Origin: Microcebus murinus | Taxonomy: Eukaryota; Chordata; Mammalia; Primates; Cheirogaleidae | Direction: 5' to 3' | DNA: 64,000 nt | Assembly: GCF_040939455.1 (NCBI RefSeq) | Contig: NC_134106.1 | Location: forward strand, 45,654,001 to 45,718,000 | Shown: positions 35,931 through 49,489 of the stretch, piece after piece | Numbering within the stretch: the first letter of the stretch is position 1 | Layout of the letters: each line of letters opens with the position of its first letter | Translations under genes and position numbers: made by a program | The notes under the pieces: model-generated | What the model saw: only the letters and a program-made list of their open reading frames with translations | The model's database searches: none | Told to the model about the DNA's origin: nothing

Positions 35931-36246
35931 GGCCGGGCGCTGTGGCTCACGCCTGTAATCCTAGCTCTTGGGAGGCCGAGGCGGGCGGATTGCTCAAGGT
36001 CAGGAGTTCGAAACCAGCCTGAGCAAGAGCGAGACCCCGTCTCTACTATAAAATAGAAAGAAATTAATTGGCCAACTGATATATATATAAAAAATTAGCC
36101 GGGCATGGTGGCGCATGCCTGTAGTCCCAGCTACTCGGGAGGCTGAGGCAGAAGGATCACTCGAGCCCAGGAGTTTGAGGTTGCTGTGAGCGAGGCTGAC
36201 GCCACGGCACTCACTCTAGCCTGCGCAACAAAGCGAGACTCTGTCT

Positions 36247-36274
<28 letters not shown>
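35931..36274 (+). mobile_element. Alu, full length, recent lemur type
   Basis: Starts 'ggccgggcgctgtggctcac' and has a long uninterrupted A-tail. Perfect 16-base duplication 'aaaagatctctgttta' at 35915-35930 and 36275-36290. Nearly identical to the Alu at 34148-34495. Confidence 0.96.
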
Positions 36275-36280
<6 letters not shown>

Positions 36281-36290
36281 TCTCTGTTTA

Positions 36291-36839
36291 ATTCTCTCTC
36301 ATCTCTCTGCCTAACAACTGTCTCTGCTAGTCAATTCACACATCAGGTTACAACTGTACCCTAGCTTTGAAGTTTTTAAATTTCTTTCACTCAGGAGAGT
36401 AGCTCAGTCTGAATAAAAATATTACGGCCCCAATTTTAAATTTCTGGTAGAAAGAATCTGATAGACCTAGTTTGGGTCAGATGTCCTCACATGGTCTGAT
36501 TATCTGTGACCCAGGAATGAAGTTATGTAGTAAAGATATGGTTGAACTGGACAAATTCCAATGCAACTTAGCAAAGCTAACAAGAAATAGAAAATCTGAA
36601 GGACCTGGGGACCATCTTGGAGGAGGAGGAAGCAAGCTAGGTCACTGTGAGATATGCTAACACCCAAAAAGAACCTAATAAGATTGTTGAGTGGAAAAAA
36701 ATAAAAAGAGCCACGCATAATACAATCCCATTTCTATAAAACAAAACAAGACAAAAAGCCCTATCTATATATAAATATATATCTATTGCTAATTTAAATA
36801 TTAAAAGAGTCTAGAAAGACTTTTGTGTACAGGAATATA
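36291..36839. other. Intergenic sequence around duplication copy B
   Basis: Contains 'gacctagtttgggtcagatg' and 'ctgtgacccaggaatgaag', which look like old mammalian repeat sequence of uncertain family. The 60-base block at 36542-36601 interrupts it. No gene is supported. Confidence 0.4.
36542..36601 (+). repeat. 60-base perfect duplication, copy B
   Basis: Same 60 bases as 34683-34742, in the same orientation. The sequence on either side ('agtaaagatatgg' and 'gacctggggaccatc') does not look like L1, and there is no A-tail. That suggests an inserted copy rather than a second L1. Confidence 0.95.
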
Positions 36840-38050
36840 TATATATATTTAAGTTTTCATTATGCAATAATTTCATACTTACAAAGGAGTTGCAAAAACA
36901 GTAAAAATAATTCCTGTATACTCTTCACCTAACTTCCCTAAATGCTAAATCTTATATAACCACAATAAAATGATCAAATGAGGAAATAACACCAATAAAT
37001 AACACTAACGTATGGATCATATTTAAATTTTGTCAATTGTCCCACTATGTGGTCCTTTTTTCTGGACCAGGATGCTATCCAAAATCTACAATGCATTTAT
37101 TTATCTTGTCTCCTTAGTCTCTTGAATCTGAGATTGTTTCTTAGTCTTTGTCTTTCATGACCTTCTGAAAGTATGCACCAATAATTTTGTAGGATTTCCC
37201 TTATTTTAAGTTTATCTGATGTTTCTTCACGATTTAAATCAGGTTATATAGTTTGGCAGGGTATATATTTTAGCCTCATGATTGGTAATATCAACTTGGA
37301 TCACTTGATTTAAGGTGGTGTTTGCTAGGTTTCTCTACTGTAACATTATTTTTCTCTTTGCTGTCTAATGAGTATCTTCTGGGGAGATACTTTGACACTA
37401 GGTAAAAAAATCCCATTTCTCCATATTTTAGCCAACCAATTATATCATCCATTAATGATTCTTGTCTGAAACAATATTTACTGTGATGTCTGGCAAATGA
37501 TGATTTTTTTATTTCCATCACTTCTTCATCATTTATTACTTGGAATTATGCTATATGAAAGAACTTTCCCTACTCCCCTAATTATTTATGTATTCATTTT
37601 TTTTATCACTATAGACTTAAGGATATTTGTTTTGTTCCATATAATCTATGATATAAAAGATATTCCTTACTATGTGTTATAATCTAGTACTTCATTATTT
37701 ATTTTGTTGCTTATATTGTCCCAGATTTGGGGGGGGACCCCCTTCAAGCTGGCTCCTGTGTTCTTTCAATATGCCCCAATCATTATTTGAGTGCTTACTT
37801 TTTGGCATTACAAGATGTTCCAGCCCTGGACCTGGAACCAGCCATTTCTTCAAGGAGCCCTTACTTCTTTCTTTTTCATTGTATCTTTTCTTTCTTTCTT
37901 TTTTCTTTTTTTGAAAATTGCATTTAGGAAACAAGATCTGGGGATCAGGTACATTAATTGCCTCTGATATTCTAGTAGCTAGAGGTAGGTAATATTTTAT
38001 ATGCATTTCGTAGAAGAAAATAGGGAGGTATGGAGTGGTTAACATGGCTA
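36840..38050 (+). mobile_element. Old L1 (L1MC/L1MD-type) 3'UTR
   Basis: Long 3'UTR match in order: 'ttacaaaggagttgcaaaaac', 'tggaccaggatgctatccaa', 'tgtctccttagtctcttg', 'tgtttgctaggtttctctac', 'gctggctcctgtg', 'accagccatttcttcaagg' and 'acaagatctggggatcagg'. Intact over about 1.2 kb apart from small changes. Confidence 0.85.
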
Positions 38051-38136
38051 TTTATTAGGTGCTAGGACCAAGATTTGGACCCAAGCAGTCTGACTTCAGA
38101 ATTCATGTTCTTGACCTCTATGTGTATCCTTTTTTC

Positions 38137-38239
38137 TTTCTTTTCTCCTTCCTTCCTTCCTTCCTTCCTTCCTTCCTTCCTTCCTTCCTTCCTTCCTTCC
38201 TTCCTTCCTTCCTTCCTTCCTTCCTTCCTTCCTTCCTTC

Positions 38240-38302
<63 letters not shown>

Positions 38303-38304
38303 TC
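38137..38304. repeat. Compound (TTCC)n-(TTTC)n microsatellite
   Basis: About 24 units of 'ttcc' (to about 38241) pass directly into about 15 units of 'tttc'. It abuts an antisense Alu and probably grew from that Alu's poly-T end. The open frames through it are artefacts. Confidence 0.97.
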
Positions 38305-38309
38305 ATAGA

Positions 38310-38490
38310 AATAGGCTCTTACACTGCCACTGAGGCTGGTGTGCAGTGATATGATCATAACTCACTGCAGCCTCAAATTCCTGGGCTCAAGCCATCTTCC
38401 TGTCTCTGCCTCCCAAATAGCTGGGCCTATAGGTACACACCACCATGCCTGGCTAATTTTTCTATTTTTTTTATGGAGGTCTGGTCATGT
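38310..38490 (-). mobile_element. Alu fragment
   Basis: Antisense right monomer ('ggctcttacactgccactg' to 'gcctggctaatttttc'). The left part is missing. Confidence 0.8.
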
Positions 38491-39377
38491 AGGAACATTC
38501 TGCTACATAACCATCCACAGCAACTGAAGGACGCTAACTCAGGATGCTAACAATGAAACCAGGCATACATCATTAATCTTGATGTAGGTACAAAGCATTT
38601 ATTCTGACAAGCTGGTAAGGCATGGCTCATTGCTCCAGGTGTGTACAACAAAATCATCAGTATTAACATAAAGAACCTTTCAAGGGCCACATATCCTGGT
38701 GGTTGGCCAATGATCATCATGGGTCCAGGTTTCCTTGGAGATATGAAAGGAAAGAGCAACCAGACCTGCTGTGTAAACTTCTCATACCTTTGCTTGTTAT
38801 GTTCCTGCTGAAGTTCCACATTCTCTCTAGCAGCCGCACAGGGCCCTTCTGATAACAGGTACTTCCTAAACATTTACTCAGTGAAGGAACCTTGAGTGAA
38901 ATCTTCCATACCTATTCAATCCAGTTATCTCTTCCTTTTCATTGAATTTTTCATTTATTTTATAATTAATCATATGATGCTTAGGGATATCTCTTCTGTT
39001 ATTATCTGTTGTTGTCATCTAATTTTTCAAGCTTATATTTTCTCCTTAACCAGATGCTAAATGATAATCATCTTTTAGGTTACTTTCTATATATTCTACT
39101 ACTCCTAGCACAAGATACTGATGATAATATATACTTAATAAATATTTGTTGATGCTGATTGATAACTGGTTCAAAACCTACCTTCCTACAACTTAATTTT
39201 TAATTAATATATAAATAATAATCAATTATGCAGCTTTGGCTATCACACATGCTGAAAGGAGCTCACCCTACTAAGTGACCTAAGTAAATTCAAGCTTTCC
39301 AGTCTTGTGAAAAAATAGTCAAAAGAAAAATGAAATTTTAAAGGCGAGCATGTTACAGAGCAGAAATGCCTTAGTAA
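38491..39377. other. Intergenic sequence, partly L2-like
   Basis: A minus-strand frame of 108 codons at 38547-38873 is open, but I recognise no domain and no splice or retrocopy signs. 39060-39165 has an L2-like 3' end ('cttaataaatatttgttgatg'). Confidence 0.4.
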
Positions 39378-39668
39378 GACTGGGTGTGGCAGGTCGCACC
39401 TATAATCCTGGCACTTTGGGAAGCCTAGGCAGGAAGATTGCTTGAGCCCAGGAGTTTGAGACCAGCCTGGGAATGACATAGCAAGACCCTGTCTTTATAA
39501 AACAATTTTTAAAAATTAGATGGGCATGGTGGCATGCACTGATAGTCCCAGCTACTCAGGAGGCTGCGGCAGTTGGATCACTTGAACTCAGGCATTCAAG
39601 GTTGCAGTGAGCTATGTTGATGCCACTGCACTCCAGCCTGGGTGAGAGCAAGACCCTGTCTCTAAAAC
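39378..39668 (+). mobile_element. Alu (older)
   Basis: 'gactgggtgtggcaggtcgc' to 'gagagcaagaccctgtctc', dimeric and diverged. Confidence 0.9.
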
Positions 39669-39794
39669 AAACGAACAATCGAAATGCCTTAGTATTGTGT
39701 ATTTCATGTGGTATTGCTTAAATATAAGAGTACAAAACTCTAGAAGTAAAACCTGAGAAGTTCCTGTTGATGATTTAAAAAATATTGATGAGGG

Positions 39795-40220
<426 letters not shown>

Positions 40221-40376
40221 CTAATGTGTAGGTGTGACAATTAGGTGACAGTGGAGGTCTACTAAGTTGGTTGTTGCTGCAAGAGAAACCCATACATTGC
40301 ACACTTGTACATCCTCAAGTCCTATTGCTTGGGCAATTCCATAAGCCATTAGGAGAGTTCTTGTAACTAATTAGGG

Positions 40377-40565
40377 TGGTACCTCTCAAACTTTCCCATG
40401 CACTGGAAGCACTTGGAGGGCTTGTAGGACACAGATTTCTGGCCCAACTCCCAGGATTTCTGATTCAGTAGGTCTGAGGTGGGGCCAAATAATTTGCATT
40501 TTTAACAAGCTCCCAGGTGATGCTGATTCTGCTGGCCCACATATGATACTTCGAGTAGCAAGGTA
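40377..40565 (+). mobile_element. MER5A hAT transposon
   Basis: Full MER5A order: 'ggtacctctcaaactttcc', 'cttggagggcttgtaggac', 'ctgattcagtaggtctgagg', 'aatttgcatttttaacaagc' and 'tcccaggtgatgctgattc'. Confidence 0.92.
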
Positions 40566-41730
40566 CTAATATATCACTCACACACACCCAACAGTATTTA
40601 TTTTCAATACTTTGAGTACAATTTTCAGCAATCACCTAGGCCACAGTAGAACTCTGACTATATCACACATTGTTCCACCTTTACTTGGGTCTTATCCACC
40701 TACACAAGGCCACTATCTTCCATGTAAGAATAGTAATATATTTTTTTGCTACAATGGCACTCCTCTTCAGAATATATTCAATAATAGAATTTCATTCCAG
40801 AAAATTGCAATTCATTGCATCAAAGTGTTTCTGTTATGAACACTTAAAATTGCAACTTATATCATTTGTGCATTTTTAAGTCAATGCCACTATCAACTAG
40901 TCATCATAAAATATAATGGTCAGCTACCATACCATAATTTATTGTTGTCTGATAGTGTTCTTGCAACTTGTTCTCCTTTTTCCTTTTTAAAGCTTTTAGT
41001 AACTGCAAGAAGTGGAAAAATAGTGCTGTCCACCTTGCATGTGGTCAGTACTTGACCTGGCACTTTATATCTGACAGACACTATGTGGAGTGAGCTATTA
41101 CCAGCAATCTGTTCATTCTACCCTCCAGTAGGCACAGCAAATAGGATGTGTTCCAACTAGGCCATAGGTCTCCTCGAGAGCTAAATACTACATATGGCAT
41201 TTGTTGAATCATTTACTGTCCACAAGACAGAGATATATTTATCAGGGGCATCATTCACCTGGAAAATCTCTGAGCTTCTTACCTATGGATGGTGATGAAA
41301 TGTGTAAACAAGCTGTTTTACCTAATCCCAAATTCAACTAATTGTACTAATTAAGGTAATTTCTTTTGGTTGTAATATTCACCGCTATAGCATATTGGTG
41401 CCTTTTTTTGAATCAACGTAAGCCTACATCTGCTTATAAAAACCTTCAGATTTCCATGTCACTGGTATCATTTGAGGAAAAAAACCCCAGAAAGTTCTTA
41501 TGCCAGCTGTTCTACGTGGTTCCATAACTGAAAAATATGAAATGGATCAAGTGTATGTGCTACAAAATCTTAACACATAGGAAGCTTTAATATTTCTTGT
41601 TTTTCATAACATCCAATTTAACATAAACAAGCCAAAGATTACACATATAGAAAGACAGAGCAAGGAAAGCACAAACAAAGGTTGAGAGAGGCTGTGGCAA
41701 CTACAGTTTTCTTCTTTCTCTCTCTCCTTC
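40566..41730. other. Intergenic, repeat-poor
   Basis: About 1.2 kb without a named repeat. Open frames at 40612-40879 overlap and have no domain. AT-rich blocks such as 'ctaattaaggtaatttc' (41350) would suit homeodomain binding, but this is only a possibility. Confidence 0.4.
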
Positions 41731-42197
<467 letters not shown>

Positions 42198-42228
42198 TAA
42201 AAATACTTCAGATAAAAGTATGGAATGT

Positions 42229-42623
<395 letters not shown>

Positions 42624-44449
42624 CCTACTCCTTCTGATAACAGTCCTCCCAGACCCAAAAAGTATAAGGCAAATAACCCAGATTTAGAGTATACCCCAAC
42701 TTCTTGGCCAGAAGGATTACCCAGGGATTATTATTAGGGCAGGTGAAACAAATTAAGATAATCCAAATCCTTCCCCAGCATATCCTGGGGTAGGGGCAGG
42801 CAGTCCCTTTGCTCTGAGGTCATAGAGCTAGAAGGAGTGAGCTAGAGGGGCTTGCATGCCCTCCTACCAGAAATAGAAGAGTGTGAGGCCAAAATCTAGA
42901 GAGAAATAGACCTGTGAGGAAGACATACACACAAAGCGAAGGGACGGAAAAAATAAAAAGAGAGAATGAGAAGAGCTTTCCATGTCCTTGAGTCTCTGGG
43001 TCCAGAGTGCCTATGGCCAGCCAAGTCCTTCCCTATTCTCCCAGCCACCACACACCAGTAAATTCTGCTCTGTTTAATTAAAGTAGAATTTTTGCCCCTT
43101 GACTAGTAGTAAGACATTATTACATCTTATCCATTTCTGAGTAATGGCAACTATTTTTAAAATCAATCTTACTCCCACACCTAGACACCTAGGAGGAAAA
43201 AAAATAGCGTGGGAAATAAAATTAGGTTTAAACATTATTAGCTAAAGATGTCTGAGATTTTGTCTGGAATTTTCTGGTAAATATACTATTTCATGTGCAT
43301 GTGCATAAATTAATTCACACCCCAGAGACAATTATTTAACATTTTTAACACCCAGATCAGGAGTTCACACCCCAAGGCAGAGGCAAACAGCTAACCATGT
43401 AAGGACCCTAATCAGTAGGCCCCCCTCCCACGGAGGCTAATGTAGGGCTTTAGATATTGATATCTGCACCTGTACCATAAGAAATGTATTTTTTCATAGT
43501 GAAATGAGCAGTGGTCAAGATACATCATACAGGTTCTTTGACTCTGCATAAATGGGGAATAACAATCTGGCAGCCCAGCTGTCTAACAGCCTTTCAAGTA
43601 GCATCCAAGGTCTAGAATTTATTTACTTTCATGTCATGTCACCCTTCTTAATCCAGAATTTTTTCATTTGAGGGGACTGGAAGATTAGCTTGTCTTTTGT
43701 CAGAATACAGTTACATGGGGCTGCAAGGTGTTTGTAAGAGTGCCAAGAACAAGGGGTGTGGACTTTATAGGAACCATTTGTACGACTACTTTCTTTTGGT
43801 CTCTTTGCTAATACACAGTTATGTCTGTGGAAAATTTCAGTCTAAGACTAGTTTTCATGGTAATAAGTCATAGAAACAATGTTGTATAAGAGGAAGCATG
43901 GATCCCACCCACCTCTAACCTCTGGAAGTACTGTTATTTTTACTAGAAGAAATGGACAATCACTGAACAGAGAAAGTGGCTTTGGTTAGGTCTCAAAGGT
44001 AACAGAAGCTGCTCAATGACCTCTTATGACTTAGATTCTTGAACACTTCCTGGGTTTTCATCAGTTTGATGTCTTGACTCCTGCTTTTAGATTCATACTT
44101 CTATGATCTCTTCTTGCTGGTTCTAATGGGGTTTGGTTGCTGGGTATTAATTTCTGTGTTTGCTTGTAGTCCACCTCTGGTTTTAGACTCAGGCTAACTC
44201 ACACCTACATTTGAACACCACACAGCTCTATGCCCTTTTACCCCTAGACCGATTTCATTAAAGAAAGTGTTCATTTCTAATTTGAATATGGAAAATCTTT
44301 ATTATTGTACATATTATTAGCAATAATCTGTCTAAAATTAGAGCATCCGCACTTTTACATAGACAGAATTTATATACCTTTTTTAAAAAGTCTTTAATCC
44401 AAAATAATATTTGACCTTGTTAATTTCTTAAACTTCAGCCATAATGTGT
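42624..44449. other. Intergenic sequence, repeat-poor
   Basis: About 1.8 kb with no gene. Near 43040-43100, 'caccagtaaattctgctctg' and a T/A-rich end resemble the 3' end of an old LTR, but this is weak. Confidence 0.4.
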
Positions 44450-44778
44450 TCTTTTTTTTTTTTCCCCGAGACAGAGTCTCACCTTGTTGCCCAGGCTAGA
44501 ATGTCGTGGCATCAACCCAGCTCACAGCAACCTCAATCTCCTGGGCTCAAGCAATCCTCCTGCCTCAGCCTCCCAAATAGCTGGGACTACAGGCATGCAC
44601 AACCATGCCCAGCTAATTTTTTCTATATATATTTTTAGTTGGTCAATTAATTTCTTTCTATTTTTAGTAGAGACAGGGTCTTGCTCAGGCTGGTTTCCAA
44701 CTCCTGACCTCAAGCAATCCGCCTGCCTAGGCCTCCCAGAGTGCTAGGATTATAGGCGTGAGCCACTGCGCCTGGCCC
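44450..44778 (-). mobile_element. Alu
   Basis: Antisense Alu with the lemur 'ttggtcaattaatttctttc' insert, ending 'gagccactgcgcctggcc'. Confidence 0.93.
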
Positions 44779-45402
44779 ATAGTGTGTTCTTGCAGTAGAT
44801 ATGTTTTCTTGAGAGACAGCCTAATTTATTGATATAGTGGCATCTAATTCTTAGCCATTTGCCTTAGGAGATTGAAAAGAATAGAAATGTAATTCCATCT
44901 CCATCAGGAAAACTACATGTGGGCTCTTCTCACTACCAGAGGGTGTTTTTAGCTTCTTTTATTATCAGCCTGAAGAAAAAATATACAAGGAATTAAACTA
45001 AGCTGCCCCCAAGGGAATGGGATGGAGGGTGTGATTTGGGCAGAGACCTGTGTCCCACTTACACACAGTGTGTGGGCGAGGAAATGCCTGAATGGGGTCT
45101 CAAGGTAGGTGGACACTATGGCTTGGAAGCTCTGGGAGAGTTGCCCAAGCCCACCCTTGGCATGGAAGGAGCAGAGTCACCTGCTTTCAAAGGATCATGA
45201 GCCATTATAGAGCATCTGAAGTGGCAGCAACAATGGCCTGAGGACCAGGGTCCTTCCCTAAATGTCCTGGAGTGTGTAATTGCCCTCCCACCATTTCCCG
45301 TATTCCAAGATCATAGTAATATTTATTGCACACATGTGTTTTGGAGCAAATTCATACCTGTCACAAGTAAATGCACAATTCTTAAAAAAAAAAATCTAGA
45401 TT
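44779..45402. other. Intergenic sequence, not classified
   Basis: Moderately GC-richer around 45000-45300. No open frame or repeat I can support. Confidence 0.45.
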
Positions 45403-45517
45403 AAGGCCAGGCACTTTGGGAGGCTGAGGCGGGAGGATCATTCGAGTCCAGGAGTTTGAGACCAGCCTGGAATCACTGTGAGACCTCATCGTCACCAAAA
45501 AAAAAAAAAAAAAAGCA
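45403..45517 (+). mobile_element. Alu monomer with internal deletion
   Basis: 'ggccaggcactttgggaggc' joins the Alu start to 'cactttgggagg' with the intervening bases missing. Then 'gagaccagcctgg' and an A-tail. Confidence 0.8.
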
Positions 45518-46199
45518 GACTGAGTTGATCACTTTTGAAAATGAATTTGGAGATTCATTATTCACTCATTCGTAGAGATTTATTATTCCTCTTACCTTTG
45601 TGTTTGTTTGAATCCTCCACAATAAATAATTTTAAATCCTTAAAAAAAAAAAAAAAGCCCAGGCACAGAGAGTATAGTTTGCCTAGCTTAGTTCACACGC
45701 TCACCCCTTGACTATGTCAGGGAGGTGAGCAGAAAGTCTGGAGGAAGAAGCCTGCAGGGACTCTGTTGGTTTCTGTACTAGGAGAGCACTTGGATTCGTC
45801 ATCCTGACAATGATTCACAATAGGGGTGAGGTAATTCCCCCAACAGACATTGAGGTGCAGGTAGGAAAAGGGATGGAGACTTGGTGTCCATATAATGACA
45901 CATGTTCACTCCTTTGCATGATAGATGGGGCACTTTGTCAACTCTCCTCCATCTCTTATCCCCCAGGCTGTGCCCTGCACTCCAGCCAGACCAGCCACCT
46001 TGCCCTTTCATGCACCCTGCTCTCTCTGGTCTCTGTGCTTCCCCACATGGGTTTTTTTTCTGCCTGATAGGTCCCTCTGCTGTCACTTGATGAAAGTCTG
46101 CTCATCCTTCAGACTCAATTCAGATGTCATCTCCGTTGACTCTCCAAGCAGGAGATGGTAGACTTTGGATGGCTCTCAACTCTTTATCTTATATTTAGA
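45518..46199. other. Old LINE tails, no gene
   Basis: 45540-45655 looks like an L1M tail ('ccacaataaataattttaaa' plus A-run). 46085-46165 looks L2-like ('ctcatccttcagactcaatt'). Overlapping frames on both strands at 45799-46161 have no domain. Confidence 0.4.
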
Positions 46200-46290
46200 G
46201 CAGTAGTTCTGCATCATAATCAGCTGAAGAGCTGGTTAAAACACAAATTGCTTGGCCTCACCCTTAGAGTTTCTGTTTCAGTGGGTCTAA

Positions 46291-46645
<355 letters not shown>

Positions 46646-46725
46646 CCAAAAATTTGGATTTTTAACAAGTTCCCAGGTGGTGCTGATGCTGCTGGTCCAG
46701 AGATCACACTTCACTAACCTCTGCT

Positions 46726-46880
46726 TTGGAGCATTGGTGTCCAAATCTGACAACATATCAGCCTCACTAGAACTATTAAACTATGTAAATTCCTGGATCG
46801 ACTGCAGGCCTGCAGAATCAGATACTCTGAGAGTGGGATCCAGGAAACTGTGTTTTTAATAGATTTCCCAGCTGTTATTT
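46726..46880 (+). mobile_element. Second MER5-like element
   Basis: 'ccaaatctgacaacatatcag', 'ctagaactattaaactatg' and 'gtgggatccaggaaactgtg' fit a decayed MER5 copy directly after the first. Confidence 0.6.
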
Positions 46881-47842
46881 CTGCAGTGGTCTTGCCAGTT
46901 TTTTTGGACAGACATTAAGGGCCACAGTGTCTGTGAGTGCTGATTAGTCAGATCCACCTCCAACTTTTAGGCAAAGAGACAGAGAGCCTGGGATATTTCT
47001 TTCTAATATATCAGAAGCATGAGAAAAAAAATAAAAAGATGCCTTTTTACTGGTTAAAAAATTATGGTAGTGAAGACTAACATAATTTCACACAAATATT
47101 CAAGAAGTATCTCAGTTAGTAATTTAAAATTTTAAAATGAAGCAAGATATCAATTTCTATGTCTTAAATGAGCAAAACATTGGAATAATTTAATGGATTA
47201 GAAGGGGTGGGTTGAAATGCATATTCTCATTTATTGCTGTTGGCATTATAAACTGAGACACTTCCCTTGAAAATTAATTTGGCAATCTACATTAAGATCC
47301 AGAAAATGTGTGATTATGTAATCTTGATTCAGTGACCTTTGATTCAGTAATCTCACTTCTGGGACTCAATCCAATGAAAGTAATCCATAATATATGAAAA
47401 CATATAAGTGAATATATATTATTGTATTATTATAATAGTAAAACAGTGGAAGTGATCTAAATGTCTAAAAATAGAGTATTGATAAAGTAAATAAATGTAC
47501 TTGGTGGAATATTGTAAATAAATGTAAACAACTGGTTATTTATTCATTTATACAAAAAATAAAATAGTTGACAAGATGTCTCCAAAAGGTTATATTAATT
47601 TGCACTTTTCCCAGCATTTTATTTGTACCTGCTATGGCAATGGACATTATCATTTTACAAAATAGCTATCAATGGTATTTTGTGTTGCTTGATATATTAC
47701 TTTCATAGTGGAAAAATGCTAAAATTATAGTTTTAAAAGATTATGTTAATTAGGAAAAGATATATATCAGGTGCCATAGTTGAATATCAGTGTTTTTATT
47801 TCTTTTTGTTCTTATAAACATATGCAGCTTAAATTTTGCATT
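46881..47842. mobile_element. Old L1M pieces in AT-rich sequence
   Basis: 47220-47540 reads like sense L1M ('ttgctgttggcattataaac', 'ttaatttggcaatctac', 'cagtaatctcacttctggg'). 47580-47700 reads like antisense L1M ('ccaaaaggttatattaattt'). Both are strongly decayed. The rest is unclassified. Confidence 0.55.
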
Positions 47843-47844
47843 TT

Positions 47845-48188
47845 TTTTTTTTTTTTTTTTTGTTTTGTTTTTTTTGAGACAGAGTCTCACTTTGTTGCCC
47901 AGGCTAGAGTGAGTGCCGTGGCGTCAGCCTGGCTCACAGCAACCTCAATCTCCGGGGCTCAGCGATCCTCCTGCCTTAGCCTCCCGAGTAGCTGGGACTA
48001 CAGGCATGCACCACCATGCCCGGCTAATTTTTTGTATATATATTTTTAGTTGGTCAATTAATTTATTTCTATTTTTGGTAGAGACGGGGTCTCGCTCAGG
48101 CTGGTTTCGAACTCCTGACCTCGAGCAATCGCCCGCCTCGGCCTCCCAAAGTGCTAGGATTACAGGCGTGAGCCACTACGCCCGGCCT
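47845..48188 (-). mobile_element. Alu
   Basis: Antisense Alu from a long T-run to 'gagccactacgcccggcc'. 'tgcattttttt' occurs on both sides as target duplication. Confidence 0.93.
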
Positions 48189-48236
48189 GCATTTTTTTAA
48201 TTTAGGATAGCTTTTGCCCTTAAAAAGAATTATTCA

Positions 48237-48515
48237 AGGCCAAGCATGGTGGCTCATGCTTGTAATCCTAGCACTCTGGGAGGCTGAGGTGGGAAGATCA
48301 CTTTAGATCAGGAGTTGGAGACCAGCCTGAGCAAGAGTGAAACCCTGTCTTTACTAAAAATAGAAAAAATTAGCCAGGTGTGGTGGTGTGCACCTATAGT
48401 CCCAGCTACTTGGGAAGCTAAGGCAGAAGGATTGCTTGAGCCCAGGAGTTTGAGGTTGCTGTGAGCTAGGCTGACATCATGGCACTGTAGCCCAGGTGAC
48501 TCAAAAAAAACCCAA
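48237..48515 (+). mobile_element. Alu (older)
   Basis: 'aggccaagcatggtggctca' to 'gtagcccaggtgactcaaaa'. The end of the right monomer is shortened. Confidence 0.9.
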
Positions 48516-48782
48516 AAAACTATTCATTGAAGGTTTGATGGTATCTTATTTGTTTTTCTCTTACTTAACCTTATATATTTGATTTATTTAATTCTGATTG
48601 CCCATGAAGGACAAATTTCTCATATGTGTATACTTGTATTCATCTAAATAAGGAATCATATCTAAAATATATCAGGAGCCATTAAAATGTTCTAATATTT
48701 AGGGTCAATAATTATATTTTTGAAAACAAATACTAGGGCTGTACTCCAAAGTGGTTTTATTATTTTAAAATTATACAAATAG

Positions 48783-49065
48783 GGCCAGGTGCAGTGGTTC
48801 AGGTCTGTAATTCTACCACTCTGGGAGGCTAAGGTGGGAGGATTGCTTTGAAGTCAGGAGTTTGAGACCAGCCTGAGCAAGAGCAAGACCCATCTCTACT
48901 AAAAACAGGAAAAATTAGCCAAGCACAGTGGTGTGCACCTATAGTCCCAGCTACTTGGGAGGCTAAGGCAGAAGGATCTCTTGAGCCCAGAAGTTTGAGC
49001 TATGACAATGCCATTGTACTCTAGTCAGGGGATAAGTAAGACTCTGTCTCAAAAAAATAAAAAAA
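48783..49065 (+). mobile_element. Alu (older)
   Basis: 'gggccaggtgcagtggttca' to 'taagactctgtctcaaaaaa'. Lacks the 'gaggctgcagtgag' part near the end. Confidence 0.9.
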
Positions 49066-49455
49066 GAAAAAGAAGATTATATTTATAAGGTGGTTTAAGA
49101 ACATAGGAAAATGTTATAATGTTAAATTTAAAAAGTAGTATATAAACTTGAATAGTTATTATGATCATACTATGTAAAATAAATTTATTATGATATAATT
49201 ATGTAAAATAAGTTTACTATGATCATAACTATGAAAAATAAGCACTTAATATACTGCAAAAACTCTAAAATATTAACCTGGTTCTACTTGGATCATGAGA
49301 GAATGGATTATTTTTTTCTTGATACTTATATGTATTTTCCAAAATTCCTTTATAGTGAACATGTAGTACTTTCATATTTAGAAAAATGAAAATATACAAA
49401 GACTATTTCAGACAACTCTAAGCCAAAAAGAGAGAAATTGAAGGGAGTAGGGGGA

Positions 49456-49489
<34 letters not shown>

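Noticed and set aside
38137..38304. Regular repeat array considered as CRISPR-like
   Set aside because: Four-base units without spacers; a simple microsatellite in a primate genome.
38059..38358. Ser/Phe/Leu- or Lys/Glu-rich repeat proteins on either strand
   Set aside because: These are translations of the TTCC/TTTC microsatellite.
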